Shown here piece by piece: positions 27,054-36,552 of a DNA stretch of 64,000 bases. The stretch is taken from positions 1 to 64,000 of the forward strand of contig URYK01000001.1 in the NCBI GenBank assembly GCA_900552125.1. The letters are read 5' to 3'. Under the pieces are notes generated by a model. The model was not told where the DNA came from. It worked only from the letters and a program-made list of their open reading frames with translations, and did not search any database. Numbering within the stretch: position 1 is the stretch's first letter; every line of letters begins with the position of its first letter. The position numbers and the translations under genes were made by a program. The DNA comes from an uncultured Solobacterium sp. (GTDB taxonomy: Bacteria; Bacillota_I; Bacilli_A; Erysipelotrichales; Erysipelotrichaceae).

Positions 27054-28481
27054 CTATTGATATGTATTTACTAATTCTTTATAATAGTCATTTAAATGTT
27101 GAATAGTATTACATATATCTTCTTTTGTGGTTTCAGGATTGATTGCACATATACGTAATACCTTTTTTCCTTTTAATACAGTAGTGAAAATGCCTGCATA
27201 TCCGCTATCGATGATTCTTTTTGAAATTTGAAGGTTTAATTCATCTTTTTGAGCTTCATTAAGATGAGCAGGGTTGAAACAGAAATTTATCATGGCTAGG
27301 CAAGCAGGAGAAACGATTTCAATATCATCTAATTTTTCTAGTTCACTTTGGACTAGTTTTGCTAGATAAAAGCCATGGTCAATCGCATCACTTACTACAT
27401 CGCTTCCAAGAACCTGTAACGTAAGCCATAATTTTAAGCCTCTTGCAGGTCGTGTAAGTTCAATTCCTAGATCAAATGGATTGATACAATCATCATCTCG
27501 TTCCAAGTCTTTTAAATATTCTGGATTGACATGGAAAGAATTCAGCATATCTGTTTTATCCTTTACTAAAATCATTCCACATCCATATGTCTGAAATAAC
27601 CACTTATGAGCATCCCAGCTAATGCTGTCAGCTAATTCAATTCCGGATAATAGGTGTTTATATGTATTTGATAAAAGAACAGATGCGCCAAAAGCTCCAT
27701 CAACATGCATCCATAAATGATATTGTTTACAGATTTCTGCGATTTCTTTTAATGGATCGATACTACCGGTGTTCGTTGTGCCAGCACTTGCGATAACTGT
27801 AAATGGAAGTAGACCAGCTTGTTTGTCTTCTTCAATCATACGCTTTAATTCTTTGACATCTAATTCAAAGTTCTCATTTACCGGTACAACTCGAATTCTT
27901 GCTTTACCTATACCGATAATACGTAAACCTTTAGCGACGGAACTATGTGTTTGACTAGAAACATAAGCAACTCCTAAATGCCAAGTATCTTCTGTTAGAA
28001 TTTTATCACGAGCAATCGTTAAAGCACTCATATTGGCCATGGATCCTCCAGATACAAACAATCCGCCTGCTTGATCATTATAACCGGCTTTATGACACAA
28101 CCACTGGATTACTTGATTTTCAATATTGTTTCCGGCAGGAAAATTTGCATAACTTCCTGCATGACGATTATAGGCTGTAGTTAAGATATCCCCTAACCAG
28201 GAAAGTAAAGAGGAATTACTAGGTACAAATCCAAAATAACGAGGATGACCAGAATTATGTCCATATGGATATACATCTTTTACTAACTCATGAACAACTT
28301 CTTTTACTGCTCGTCCTTCTTTTGGAATTCCAATATTTTTAATAAAATCAAAACGGTCTGGATCCATCTCCTTCACTACCATATTATTTGGCATATTGAG
28401 ATAACTATTTAGAAATTCATTCACAAACTCATGAATACTATTTCCGATACATTCTACATTCTGATTTTCATTTAAACTCAT
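27054..28481 (-). CDS. Group II PLP-dependent amino acid decarboxylase
   Basis: A 475-residue decarboxylase of the aromatic-L-amino-acid/glutamate decarboxylase family. Seen: HPRYFGFVPSNSSLLSWLGD (79-98), a region lining the active site in this group; VSGGSMANMSAL (143-154); the cofactor HVDGAFGAS (259-267); and the PLP lysine K293 in SWDAHKWLF. The HPRYFGFVP form is shared with tryptophan, tyrosine and phenylalanine decarboxylases of gut Firmicutes, so an aromatic amine (tryptamine, tyramine or phenethylamine) is a plausible product; exact specificity is open. ATG 28481 is used, nine bases after AAGGAT. A LysR-type gene is transcribed divergently 132 bases away. Confidence 0.85.
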   Translation of the reverse strand: MSLNENQNVECIGNSIHEFVNEFLNSYLNMPNNMVVKEMDPDRFDFIKNIGIPKEGRAVKEVVHELVKDVYPYGHNSGHPRYFGFVPSNSSLLSWLGDILTTAYNRHAGSYANFPAGNNIENQVIQWLCHKAGYNDQAGGLFVSGGSMANMSALTIARDKILTEDTWHLGVAYVSSQTHSSVAKGLRIIGIGKARIRVVPVNENFELDVKELKRMIEEDKQAGLLPFTVIASAGTTNTGSIDPLKEIAEICKQYHLWMHVDGAFGASVLLSNTYKHLLSGIELADSISWDAHKWLFQTYGCGMILVKDKTDMLNSFHVNPEYLKDLERDDDCINPFDLGIELTRPARGLKLWLTLQVLGSDVVSDAIDHGFYLAKLVQSELEKLDDIEIVSPACLAMINFCFNPAHLNEAQKDELNLQISKRIIDSGYAGIFTTVLKGKKVLRICAINPETTKEDICNTIQHLNDYYKELVNTYQ

Positions 28482-28613
28482 TAAAAACACATCCTTCTAT
28501 TCATACAAGAGATTCTTCTTGACTCTCTACTGGAACTATATTAGCATGTTATTGGATATGATAAAAATTCATAGATTTAATACATATATTAAAATTATTA
28601 ATAGGAGAAATAG

Positions 28614-29531
28614 ATGGAGTTTAGAAATTTAGTTACTTTTTTAAAGGTTGCGGAGTTAAAAAATATTTCAAAAGCAGCAGAAAAGCTTGGGTACAGTCAA
28701 TCTGCTGTAACGATTCAAATCAAACAGTTAGAGAAAGAATTAGAGGTACAATTATTTGAACGCATAGGAAAAGGAGTATCGCTAACAGATAAAGGAAAAG
28801 AATTTATTTTCCATGCCAATGAAATCTTACGTGTTACAGCTGTGGCAATGGAAACTACAAAGCATAGCCATGCTCATGAGCCAGAACAATTAACGGGCAT
28901 ATTAAACATTGGTAGTGTAGAATCCATTTCAACGGCATTGTTGCCGGATATACTGATACAGTTTCATAAACAATATCCAAAGGTTGAAATTGTTGTACAT
29001 ACTAGTAAAAAGGATGAGTTAATCAATAAAATTCATGATAATACTATTGATTTATTTTTGACACTTGAACAAAAGAGTTTATTTCCTAACTTGCATAGAA
29101 CGCTTCTTTCTAAAGAACCGATTATTTTTATTGCGCCAATTCAGAATGATTATATAAAAGGTAATAAGATAGATTTAGAAAGTATCTCAAAGATTCCTTT
29201 TGTCTTAACGGAAAAAGGAGAAAGTTATCGTTATGAACTAGAACGTTTAGTATCACAAAAGGATATAAAACTACATTCACAACTAGAAATTGGTAATACA
29301 GAAACTATCGTCCATTTAGTAGAAGCAGGAATTGGGATTTCTTATCTGCCTTATTTTTCTGCCAAAAACGCAATACAGAAAGGGACGATCATGGAAGTGA
29401 AAAATGATTTTTTATCTACAGAAATGTGGATTCAAATGTTCTATCATAAAAATAAATGGATTTCACCACAATTAGAAGCATTGATCAGTGTGATAGAGAA
29501 TTTCTTTAATGAAGGTTCAAATTCACATTAA
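28614..29531 (+). CDS. LysR-type transcriptional regulator
   Basis: A 305-residue LysR family regulator. The N-terminal winged helix-turn-helix spans about 1-60 (FLKVAELKNISKAAEKLGYS, SAVTIQIKQLEKELEVQLFE), followed by a linker helix and a two-lobed co-inducer domain (about 95-300). It is divergent from the PLP decarboxylase, the classic arrangement in which a LysR protein controls its neighbour and itself from the shared 132-base region. The effector may be the amino acid substrate. AGGAG stands before the ATG. The DNA site was not pinned down. Confidence 0.92.
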   Translation: MEFRNLVTFLKVAELKNISKAAEKLGYSQSAVTIQIKQLEKELEVQLFERIGKGVSLTDKGKEFIFHANEILRVTAVAMETTKHSHAHEPEQLTGILNIGSVESISTALLPDILIQFHKQYPKVEIVVHTSKKDELINKIHDNTIDLFLTLEQKSLFPNLHRTLLSKEPIIFIAPIQNDYIKGNKIDLESISKIPFVLTEKGESYRYELERLVSQKDIKLHSQLEIGNTETIVHLVEAGIGISYLPYFSAKNAIQKGTIMEVKNDFLSTEMWIQMFYHKNKWISPQLEALISVIENFFNEGSNSH

Positions 29532-29603
29532 CAGCTTAAACTTTATAGAAGTTTATAAATAGAATATGTTATAATTTAAACAGTTATGTTAGCAGGTGAT
29601 GGT

Positions 29604-29948
29604 ATGAAAAAAGTAAAGATTACAGTCTTAAAGACAACATTAGATGAAGAACTGGCAAAGGAATATGGTGCTGTTGGATTAGGACCTTGTCCTATGATGA
29701 AAAGCGGACAGGTATTTTATGCAGATTATGCAAAGCCGGAAGGGTTTTGTGATGAAGCATGGAAGGCAATCTATCAATACGTTTTTGCGTTAGCTCATGG
29801 TGCAGGGAAAGAATTGTTTTACTATGGTGATTGGATTCGCAAACCAGGTGTAGCGATTGTAAGCTGTAATGATGGCTTGCGACCGGTTATCTTTAAACTA
29901 GAAGCAACTGATGAAGAGGCAGTTATAAATTATACGCCAGTACAATAA
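29604..29948 (+). CDS. TIGR04076 family protein
   Basis: A 114-residue small protein of the TIGR04076 family, function unknown. Family features: the early GLGPCPMMKSGQVF with a conserved cysteine, PEGFCDEAWKAIYQYVFAL, and the C-terminal AIVSCNDGLRPVIFKLE. The three conserved cysteines suggest metal binding or redox, which is inference. ATG 29604 follows AGGTGAT; an in-frame ATG six codons earlier has no good site. The methyltransferase gene begins ten bases after its end and is probably cotranscribed. Confidence 0.75.
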   Translation: MKKVKITVLKTTLDEELAKEYGAVGLGPCPMMKSGQVFYADYAKPEGFCDEAWKAIYQYVFALAHGAGKELFYYGDWIRKPGVAIVSCNDGLRPVIFKLEATDEEAVINYTPVQ

Positions 29949-29958
29949 GGATAAACAC

Positions 29959-30663
29959 ATGAATAAGAAGTTATCTAATGAAGAAAGCTTACAGGCATGG
30001 GAGAAGAATGCAAAGTTTTGGGATGAGGCGATGGGAGATGAATCCAATGAGTTTCATCAAATGACCGTTCGACCTAAAGTTCATGAATTACTTAATCCTT
30101 CGCCTAATGATCGTATTTTAGATATTGCTTGTGGGAATGGAAATTATGCTGCTTTCTTAGCACAACAAAAGATTCATGTGACTGCTTTTGACTATTCATT
30201 AAAGATGATTGAACTTGCGAAGAAGCGACAGGCCAAATATAAAGAGTACATTGATTTTCATGTAGTGGATGTGACAGCTGAAGAAAGTCTAATGAAATTA
30301 AAGGAAAAAGGATTATATACAAAAGCTGTTTCGAATATGGCAATTATGGATATGAGTGATATTTCTGTGTTGTTTCGATGTGTAAATCGTCTATTGACTG
30401 ATGATGGTGCCTTTGTTTTTTCAACACAGCGCCCATGCTTTGTGACATTAACTGAAAAGTATATGACTCCGCATGATTATTATGGAGAAGCTATTACTGG
30501 ACAGCCAGTACAGCAATGTTACTATCATCGATCTCTACAAGATATTTTTCAGCTTTGTTTTCAAAATGGCTTCGTCATTGATGGTTTTAAAGAATCCTAT
30601 TTTCGAAATAAGGAAAGACCTGAAATCATCATTGTTCGTATAAGAAAAGTAAAAGGTATATAA
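29959..30663 (+). CDS. Class I SAM-dependent methyltransferase
   Basis: A 234-residue Rossmann-fold methyltransferase. Motif I is ILDIACGNGNYAAFL (about 53-67), the acidic residue after strand 2 is in TAFDYSLKMIELA, and a DVTAEESL segment follows strand 3. The substrate is not evident; such enzymes modify small molecules, proteins or RNA. It starts ten bases downstream of the TIGR04076 gene with weak ribosome-site sequence (ATAAGGAT), consistent with coupling to that gene. Confidence 0.85.
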   Translation: MNKKLSNEESLQAWEKNAKFWDEAMGDESNEFHQMTVRPKVHELLNPSPNDRILDIACGNGNYAAFLAQQKIHVTAFDYSLKMIELAKKRQAKYKEYIDFHVVDVTAEESLMKLKEKGLYTKAVSNMAIMDMSDISVLFRCVNRLLTDDGAFVFSTQRPCFVTLTEKYMTPHDYYGEAITGQPVQQCYYHRSLQDIFQLCFQNGFVIDGFKESYFRNKERPEIIIVRIRKVKGI

Positions 30664-30772
30664 ATTTTTTGGATGAAACAATGTTTTTTCCTATTCATAA
30701 TCGGGATAATATATTATAATAAAAGACAATGCTGTTAAATAATGAAATAAGCATATAAGGAAAGGTGACATT

Positions 30773-31666
30773 ATGGTTGATTTTATCGCAACTCCGTTTG
30801 CGTTAAGTGATATAGAAAAACTAAAAATGGCAAAAGCTAGTAGTGTTATTATTGGTGTGCCGTTTTTTTCCGCTAGAAGTGCTGTAGTTTTTCCAGAGAG
30901 TGATTTAGAAAATATAAAGAAAGAATGTGAACGCTGTTCTATGCGCATGTATGTTCTGGTAAATCGCATTTTTGTTGAAGAAGAATTGGATGAGTTACGT
31001 CGTTTTCTAAAGGTATTAAAAGAGCTTCAAGTAGATGGCATCTATTATGGAGATGAAGCTGTTTTATATGAAGCTAAGAAATTAGGTATGAATGATTTAT
31101 TGATTTATAATCCTGATACACTAATAACAAGTGCTATGGATTTACAATATTATTTGGATGAAGGAATTCAGATGGCTACCATTTCCAAGGAAATAACCTT
31201 ACAGGAAATGTGTGAAATTGCACGTAATGTGCAAGGTGAATGTGAAGTAATCATTCATGGTCGTTTGAATATGATGCATTCCAAACGTCAATTATTAACT
31301 TCTTATATGGACTTTTTAGGAAAGAAAGAAGAGATTGTTAATAATCATCATCTATATTTGATGGAAGAGACAAGAGATGATCATATGCCGATTGTGGAAG
31401 ATGAGCTTGGAACGCATGTGTTTACTGGTTTCACTCTAGCATCCTTTGAAGAAATTTGTGATTTATATGATGCTGGAGTACGTCATTTCCGTATTGATGG
31501 TATTTTCCATGATATTGATTATGTCTGTGAAGCTTTATCGTTATATCATGATATTTTGAATCATGAGAAGAATGGTAGAGAAGTCTTTAAAGAATATGAA
31601 AAGAAATATGAAGAAGATCATGTAACACATGGTTTCTATTATACAAAAACGAGTAAGGTAAAGTAG
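30773..31666 (+). CDS. U32 family protein, TrhP1/YrrN-like tRNA hydroxylation factor
   Basis: A 297-residue U32 'peptidase' family protein of the shorter YrrN type. Seen: IDFIAT-like start, LQVDGIYYGDEAVLYEAKKLG, EVIIHGRLNMMHSKRQLLTS and HFRIDGIFHDIDYVCEALSLY. In Bacillus, YrrN (TrhP1) and YrrO (TrhP2) are together needed to form 5-hydroxyuridine-derived modifications at tRNA position 34. It lacks the four-cysteine cluster of its longer partner. The partner begins nine bases downstream. Role assigned by family and gene pairing. AAAGGTGA precedes the ATG. Confidence 0.8.
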   Translation: MVDFIATPFALSDIEKLKMAKASSVIIGVPFFSARSAVVFPESDLENIKKECERCSMRMYVLVNRIFVEEELDELRRFLKVLKELQVDGIYYGDEAVLYEAKKLGMNDLLIYNPDTLITSAMDLQYYLDEGIQMATISKEITLQEMCEIARNVQGECEVIIHGRLNMMHSKRQLLTSYMDFLGKKEEIVNNHHLYLMEETRDDHMPIVEDELGTHVFTGFTLASFEEICDLYDAGVRHFRIDGIFHDIDYVCEALSLYHDILNHEKNGREVFKEYEKKYEEDHVTHGFYYTKTSKVK

Positions 31667-31674
31667 GTGAGAAC

Positions 31675-32904
31675 TTGAAGAAGATAGAATTATTAGCTCC
31701 AGCTGGTGATTTAGAACGTTTAAAAATTGCTGTTTTGTATGGTGCAGATGCAGTTTATCTAGGAGGAAAACAATTTTCTTTGCGTTCTCGTGCAAGTAAT
31801 TTTGGTTTAGAAGAAATCAAGCAAGGAGTAGAGTTTGCGAAACAACATGGAGCCAATGTTCATGTGACGGTGAATATGCTACCGCATGAAGAAGACTTAG
31901 AAGGCTTAAAAGAATATTTGATGAAGTTAGAAGAAATTGGAGTTACTGCAATTATTGCGGCTTCTCCTGGTATCATGATGTGTGCTAAAAAATACGCTCC
32001 TAAATTAGAGGTACATGTTTCCACACAGCATTCTTCTACTAATTCCAGTGCTGCGAATTATTGGAAAGAAAAAGGTATGGATCGTGTGGTCTTAGGGCGA
32101 GAAGTAACACTAGAGGAAATCAAACAAACAAGTGCTCATACAGATGTACCTTTAGAAGTATTTATACATGGAGGTATGTGTATTTCCTATTCTGGACGTT
32201 GTGTTTTAAGTAATAATATGACAGGAAGAGATGCTAATCGCGGAGGCTGCGCACAAAGCTGTCGCTGGAAATATCGTCTGTATGAAGATGATCGAGCATT
32301 ACATGATCAGGAACATTTATTTTCAATGTCCAGTAAGGACTTGATGGCAGCGAAATACATACCGGATTTAATTGAAGCCAATGTGGCAAGTCTTAAAATT
32401 GAAGGACGTATGAAGAGTGCATATTATATCGCAACGTTAATTAAAACGTATCGTATGTTGATTGATGAAATCTATGAAAATGGCGGACGTTTAAGCGATG
32501 AACGCATGAATTGGTATTATATGGAATTGGCAAAGGCGGAAAATCGACCCACTGGGTGTGGATTTTATGAAGGAATGCCACGTTTTGATGGTCATTTATA
32601 TGGAATCAATGGAGCAGGAGTTACACAAGAATTTATTGCCTATGTACTTGATTATGACGAAGAAAGCCAAATGGCTACATTAGAAGTGCGCAATAATTTC
32701 TCTCCACATATTCAGGCAGAAGTATTTGGCCCAAGTATTCCTATGACACAATTTGAAATTGATGACATTTATGATTTAGATGGAAATCAAATGGATGTGG
32801 CAAAAACACCAATGCAGAAAATAAAGACACGCGTTCCTTGTCGTATGGAGAAAGATGCGATGATTCGTAAAATTATGGTAAAGGATCGCTCAAATGTATA
32901 TTAA
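31675..32904 (+). CDS. U32 family protein, TrhP2/YrrO-like tRNA hydroxylation factor
   Basis: A 409-residue U32 family protein, the longer YrrO/YegQ-type partner. Typical start ELLAPAGDLERLKIAVLYGADAV (read in pieces), then the conserved cysteines of GMCISYSGRC and RGGCAQSCRW, which in the family are proposed to hold an iron-sulfur cluster, then LKIEGRMKSAYY. Predicted to act in prephenate-dependent hydroxylation of U34 in tRNA. The start codon is TTG at 31675, spaced five bases after AGGTGAG; no ATG fits as well. Nine bases behind its YrrN-like partner and 18 bases before prolyl-tRNA synthetase, so the set looks like one translation-related operon. Confidence 0.85.
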   Translation: MKKIELLAPAGDLERLKIAVLYGADAVYLGGKQFSLRSRASNFGLEEIKQGVEFAKQHGANVHVTVNMLPHEEDLEGLKEYLMKLEEIGVTAIIAASPGIMMCAKKYAPKLEVHVSTQHSSTNSSAANYWKEKGMDRVVLGREVTLEEIKQTSAHTDVPLEVFIHGGMCISYSGRCVLSNNMTGRDANRGGCAQSCRWKYRLYEDDRALHDQEHLFSMSSKDLMAAKYIPDLIEANVASLKIEGRMKSAYYIATLIKTYRMLIDEIYENGGRLSDERMNWYYMELAKAENRPTGCGFYEGMPRFDGHLYGINGAGVTQEFIAYVLDYDEESQMATLEVRNNFSPHIQAEVFGPSIPMTQFEIDDIYDLDGNQMDVAKTPMQKIKTRVPCRMEKDAMIRKIMVKDRSNVY

Positions 32905-32922
32905 TAAAAAGGAGAAATGATC

Positions 32923-34617
32923 ATGAAATTAAGTAATTCTTACTTTTATACATTGCGTGAAAATGTAAAAGATGAAGACAGTACTAGTGGAAATCTGCTG
33001 GTACGTGCGGGGATGATTAAAAAAAGCAGCAGCGGGATCTATATGATCATGCCAATGGGGAAAAGAGTATTAAAGAAAATTGAAGATATCGTACGTGAAG
33101 AAATGGATAATGCAGGTGCACAGGAATTGTTGATGCCTGCACTTATTCCAGAAGAAATTTATGAAAAAAGCGGACGTAGAGAAGCTTTTGGTTCTAACAT
33201 GTTCTCACTAAAAGATCGTTATCAGAAAAACTATGTACTAGGGCCTACACATGAAGAATTGTTTACTATGGCTGCGATGATGAAAGGAAGCTCATATAAA
33301 GACTTTCCTTATAACTTATATCAGATTCAGACAAAATTCCGTGATGAAACAAGACCTCGTTATGGCTTGATTCGTGTACGTGAATTCATTATGAAAGATG
33401 CTTATTCTTTCGATCGTGATGAAGCCGGGCTTCATGAATCTTATATGAAAATGTTTAATGCTTATAAGAAAATCATGGATCGCTGTGATTTGACTTATAA
33501 GATTGTTAAGGCCGATACGGGTGCTATGGGAGGTTCTTTATCTGAAGAATTCCAGGCTATTACAGAAATCGGGGAAGATGTTGTCGTAACATGTGATGGC
33601 TGTGATTTCTCTAGTAACTTAGAAATTACAGAAGTAATTGATACAGGAGTTACTTCTGATGAAGAAGAAAAAGCAATGGAAGTCGTAGAAACTCCAAATG
33701 CGAAAACGATTGAAGAAGTTGCGGCATACTTTAATCGATCTGCAGATGATTTTGTGAAAACATTAATCTATTCTGTAGATGGAAAAACATATGCTTTCCT
33801 ATTAAAAGGAAATCGTGAATTAAATGAAACAAAAGTTTTAAAATTATTACAGGCAAATGAAATTGAATTAGCAAGCTTTGATGAAGTAGAACGCGTTACT
33901 CATGCGAAAGTTGGTTTTGCAGGTCCTGTTGGTTTAGACTGTCCAATCATTATGGATCGTGAAGTTGCACATATGAAAAACTTCATTGTGGGAGCTAATA
34001 AAACAGATCATCATATTCAAAATGTAAATCTAAAAGATTTTACAGTAGAAAAAGTTGCGGATATTGCACAGGTACATGAAGGAGATATCTGTCCAGTGTG
34101 TGGTAAACCATTGAAATTCTGTAAGGGAATTGAAGTTGGTAATACATTTAAACTAGGTACAAAATATGCAGAGGCATTAGGTCTAGAATATCAGGATGAA
34201 AATAATAAACTTCATCCAGTTGTGATGGGATGTTATGGATTTGGGTTAGAACGCTGCATGGCATCTATTGTAGAACAACATAATGATGAAGCAGGAATCA
34301 TTTGGCCAGTAAGTGTTGCGCCATTCACTGTTGCGATTGTTGTTGTGGCAAATAAAGATGAAGCACAGATGCGTATCGGAAATGAACTTTACGAAGTCTT
34401 GAGAAAAGAAGGTATCGATGTATTGTTGGATGATCGTAAAGAACGTCCAGGGGTTAAATTCAAAGATATGGAATTAATCGGTATCCCTTATCGTATAACA
34501 GTAGGAAAGGGAATCAAAGAAGGAAAAGTTGAGTTCCGTGAAAGAACAGCTTTAGAAAATCAGGAGATTTCAATTGAAGATGCTGTGGCCTTTATAAAGG
34601 AAAAACTAGGTAAATAG
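32923..34617 (+). CDS. proS: Prolyl-tRNA synthetase
   Basis: A 564-residue bacterial-type class II aminoacyl-tRNA synthetase charging tRNA-Pro. Motif 2 is in FRDETRPRYGLIRVREFIMK, the active-site GPTHEE and motif 3 with GCYGFGLERCMAS are present, and the C-terminal anticodon-binding domain ends the protein. Between motifs 2 and 3 (about 220-400) lies the YbaK-like INS editing domain that clears mischarged Ala-tRNA-Pro. ATG 32923 is used, eight bases after GGAG; the ATG at 32917 is too close to the site. A separate YbaK protein at 50531 would clear Cys-tRNA-Pro. Confidence 0.97.
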   Translation: MKLSNSYFYTLRENVKDEDSTSGNLLVRAGMIKKSSSGIYMIMPMGKRVLKKIEDIVREEMDNAGAQELLMPALIPEEIYEKSGRREAFGSNMFSLKDRYQKNYVLGPTHEELFTMAAMMKGSSYKDFPYNLYQIQTKFRDETRPRYGLIRVREFIMKDAYSFDRDEAGLHESYMKMFNAYKKIMDRCDLTYKIVKADTGAMGGSLSEEFQAITEIGEDVVVTCDGCDFSSNLEITEVIDTGVTSDEEEKAMEVVETPNAKTIEEVAAYFNRSADDFVKTLIYSVDGKTYAFLLKGNRELNETKVLKLLQANEIELASFDEVERVTHAKVGFAGPVGLDCPIIMDREVAHMKNFIVGANKTDHHIQNVNLKDFTVEKVADIAQVHEGDICPVCGKPLKFCKGIEVGNTFKLGTKYAEALGLEYQDENNKLHPVVMGCYGFGLERCMASIVEQHNDEAGIIWPVSVAPFTVAIVVVANKDEAQMRIGNELYEVLRKEGIDVLLDDRKERPGVKFKDMELIGIPYRITVGKGIKEGKVEFRERTALENQEISIEDAVAFIKEKLGK

Positions 34618-34618
34618 A

Positions 34619-34650
34619 AGGGAATGACTACATCATTCTTTTCTTTTTTA
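34619..34650 (+). terminator. Terminator after proS
   Basis: GAATGA (34622-34627) pairs with TCATTC (34633-34638), extended by AAG/CTT-like flanks, then TTTTCTTTTTT. Confidence 0.75.
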
Positions 34651-34749
34651 TCTACTTGAAGAAAGCGGAAATAAGAAAGAAAAATGTAAAATTTTTTCAT
34701 AAAATGTAAAATGATGATAAATACACTTTCTAAAATACTGTATTTATAG

Positions 34750-34755
34750 TATAAT
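34750..34755 (+). promoter_or_regulatory. Probable -10 box for the PEPCK-like gene
   Basis: TATAAT about 53 bases before the start codon at 34808; the -35 (TTTCTA) is poor. Confidence 0.4.
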
Positions 34756-34807
34756 AATTGCGATAGCGTTATGAGTATTCATAATATATATCGAAAGGAG
34801 TAATTGA

Positions 34808-36508
34808 ATGAAAGAAAAACTATACTTAACAAAAGAATTAGCAATACTAAACTATAGCGCAGGGTATGCACATACACCTGATCAATTGTTGAATTCCTCA
34901 ACATTTAGTAATTTTGTTCATAATTATTTAGATTATTTAAAAGAGACATATGATGATTTATATTTTTATGCATTAAATGGTAAAACTGCTAGAGAAGCTA
35001 CTTTTGAAATTTTAAAATTATTCCGTCTGTTACGCGTATTTAAAACGGAAGAAATTGAATCTGATTATTTACATGATAAGGCAAAGCTATTAGAGTTTGT
35101 AGAAATGATGTATGATTTTTGGAAGAAACATCAACGTTTTTCTGTTGTATCTGTAGGACAGGGAAATGCATTGCAGGATATGAGCTTTGTGAATGCGGAT
35201 TCTAATTTCCATACATTGATCATTGGCGCATATCGTCATATTGAAGAGCGTATCATGGGAAGAAAAAACCGTGTATATCGCCAATTACAGGCAGGAACGA
35301 ATGCGGCGGTCGCAGTAAAAAAGATTCATAATACAAAATTATCAGAAAAATATGATGCATTAAAGGATATTGAATTTATTCAATCCGTAATGTTAAGAAC
35401 ACCTATGATCCTGCATCCAAAATCAAATAAACGTACAGGTATGTTTACAGAAGTAGAAGAAAATCCAATTCATGATTTTACAGGAAACGGAGATGAATGG
35501 TTCTGTTTCCCATGTAAAGTAGGTACATTGTTGGCATTTATCTATTTCCACCGTGATTTTATGGCATCTGCAGTATCATTAGCAAACCTTTTTGAGTTAG
35601 CAAATGAAGATGAATGCTTAAAGAAACCTGATTTAATCTGTTTATTTGGTAATCAGGACAATAAAGAACAGACAACATTCCACTATGATGCAGAGGATGA
35701 CGTATGGATTGGCTGTGTAAGCTATCATGAACGTATTGAATACTTTGGTTATTTAAAGAAAATGACTTTAACACTTCATAATGTTCGTAAAATGCAGAAA
35801 GGCTGGCTGCCAATTCACGGTGCATTTGTTAATATCACATTAAAGAGCGGAAAACGTAAAGGTATTATGTTGATGGGAGATTCTGGAGCTGGTAAATCAG
35901 AATCCATTGAAGCTCTTAAAATAGCCGGTGCTGATGTTATCAAAGATATTGAAGTTGTCTTCGATGATATGGGTACAATTCACTTAGAAGATGGTGTTCC
36001 ATATGGACAAGGTACTGAAATTGGTGCATTTATCCGATTAGATGATTTAGACCCAGGTACACCTTATCGTGATATGGACCGTTCTATCTTTATGAATCCG
36101 GAATCTAGTAATAATGCTCGTGTTATTACACCTGCAGCTCCATATGAAATTGTTGCGATGAATCATAAAATTGATTTATTTGCCTATGCGAATAACTATG
36201 ATGATAAATTAGGTATGCATCGTTTTGAAGATCTAGAAGATGCGAAAGCAACTTGTAAAGAAGGAAAACGTATGGCAAAAGGAACAACACAGGAAGTTGG
36301 TATCTCTACTACTTACTTTGCGAATCCATTTGGACCTATGCAACAGCAGGAAATTTGTGAGCCTTTGATTGATCAAATGTTTACAGCACTACGTGATAAT
36401 GGTGTCTTTGTTGGGGAAATCTATACTCACTTAGGGTTAAATAAAGAAAACCGTGAAGGTATCAATATTGCGGCAAAACAGTTATTAGAATTCATAGAAA
36501 AAGATTAA
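34808..36508 (+). CDS. P-loop protein of the PEPCK/HPr kinase superfamily
   Basis: A 566-residue cytoplasmic protein. The P-loop GDSGAGKS is at 357-364 and is followed by ESIEALKIAGADVIKDIE and a FDDMG acid pair. That is the HPr kinase/PEP carboxykinase type of nucleotide site. The C-terminal half (FANPFGPMQQQEICEPLID) and the general order suggest a PEPCK-like enzyme, but the usual ATP-PEPCK signatures (GLSGTGKTTL, FNxEGG) are not present. The N-terminal 300 residues have no motif I recognise. Possible roles: PEP/oxaloacetate interconversion or a kinase. AAAGGAG lies before the ATG, and a terminator follows. Function is uncertain. Confidence 0.5.
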   Translation: MKEKLYLTKELAILNYSAGYAHTPDQLLNSSTFSNFVHNYLDYLKETYDDLYFYALNGKTAREATFEILKLFRLLRVFKTEEIESDYLHDKAKLLEFVEMMYDFWKKHQRFSVVSVGQGNALQDMSFVNADSNFHTLIIGAYRHIEERIMGRKNRVYRQLQAGTNAAVAVKKIHNTKLSEKYDALKDIEFIQSVMLRTPMILHPKSNKRTGMFTEVEENPIHDFTGNGDEWFCFPCKVGTLLAFIYFHRDFMASAVSLANLFELANEDECLKKPDLICLFGNQDNKEQTTFHYDAEDDVWIGCVSYHERIEYFGYLKKMTLTLHNVRKMQKGWLPIHGAFVNITLKSGKRKGIMLMGDSGAGKSESIEALKIAGADVIKDIEVVFDDMGTIHLEDGVPYGQGTEIGAFIRLDDLDPGTPYRDMDRSIFMNPESSNNARVITPAAPYEIVAMNHKIDLFAYANNYDDKLGMHRFEDLEDAKATCKEGKRMAKGTTQEVGISTTYFANPFGPMQQQEICEPLIDQMFTALRDNGVFVGEIYTHLGLNKENREGINIAAKQLLEFIEKD

Positions 36509-36515
36509 TTTATAG

Positions 36516-36542
36516 CCTACAGTATTCTGTAGGTTTTCTTTT
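36516..36542 (+). terminator. Terminator after the PEPCK-like gene
   Basis: CCTACAG (36516-36522), TATT loop, CTGTAGG (36527-36533), then TTTTCTTTT. Confidence 0.9.
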
Positions 36543-36552
36543 ATATCAAAAT

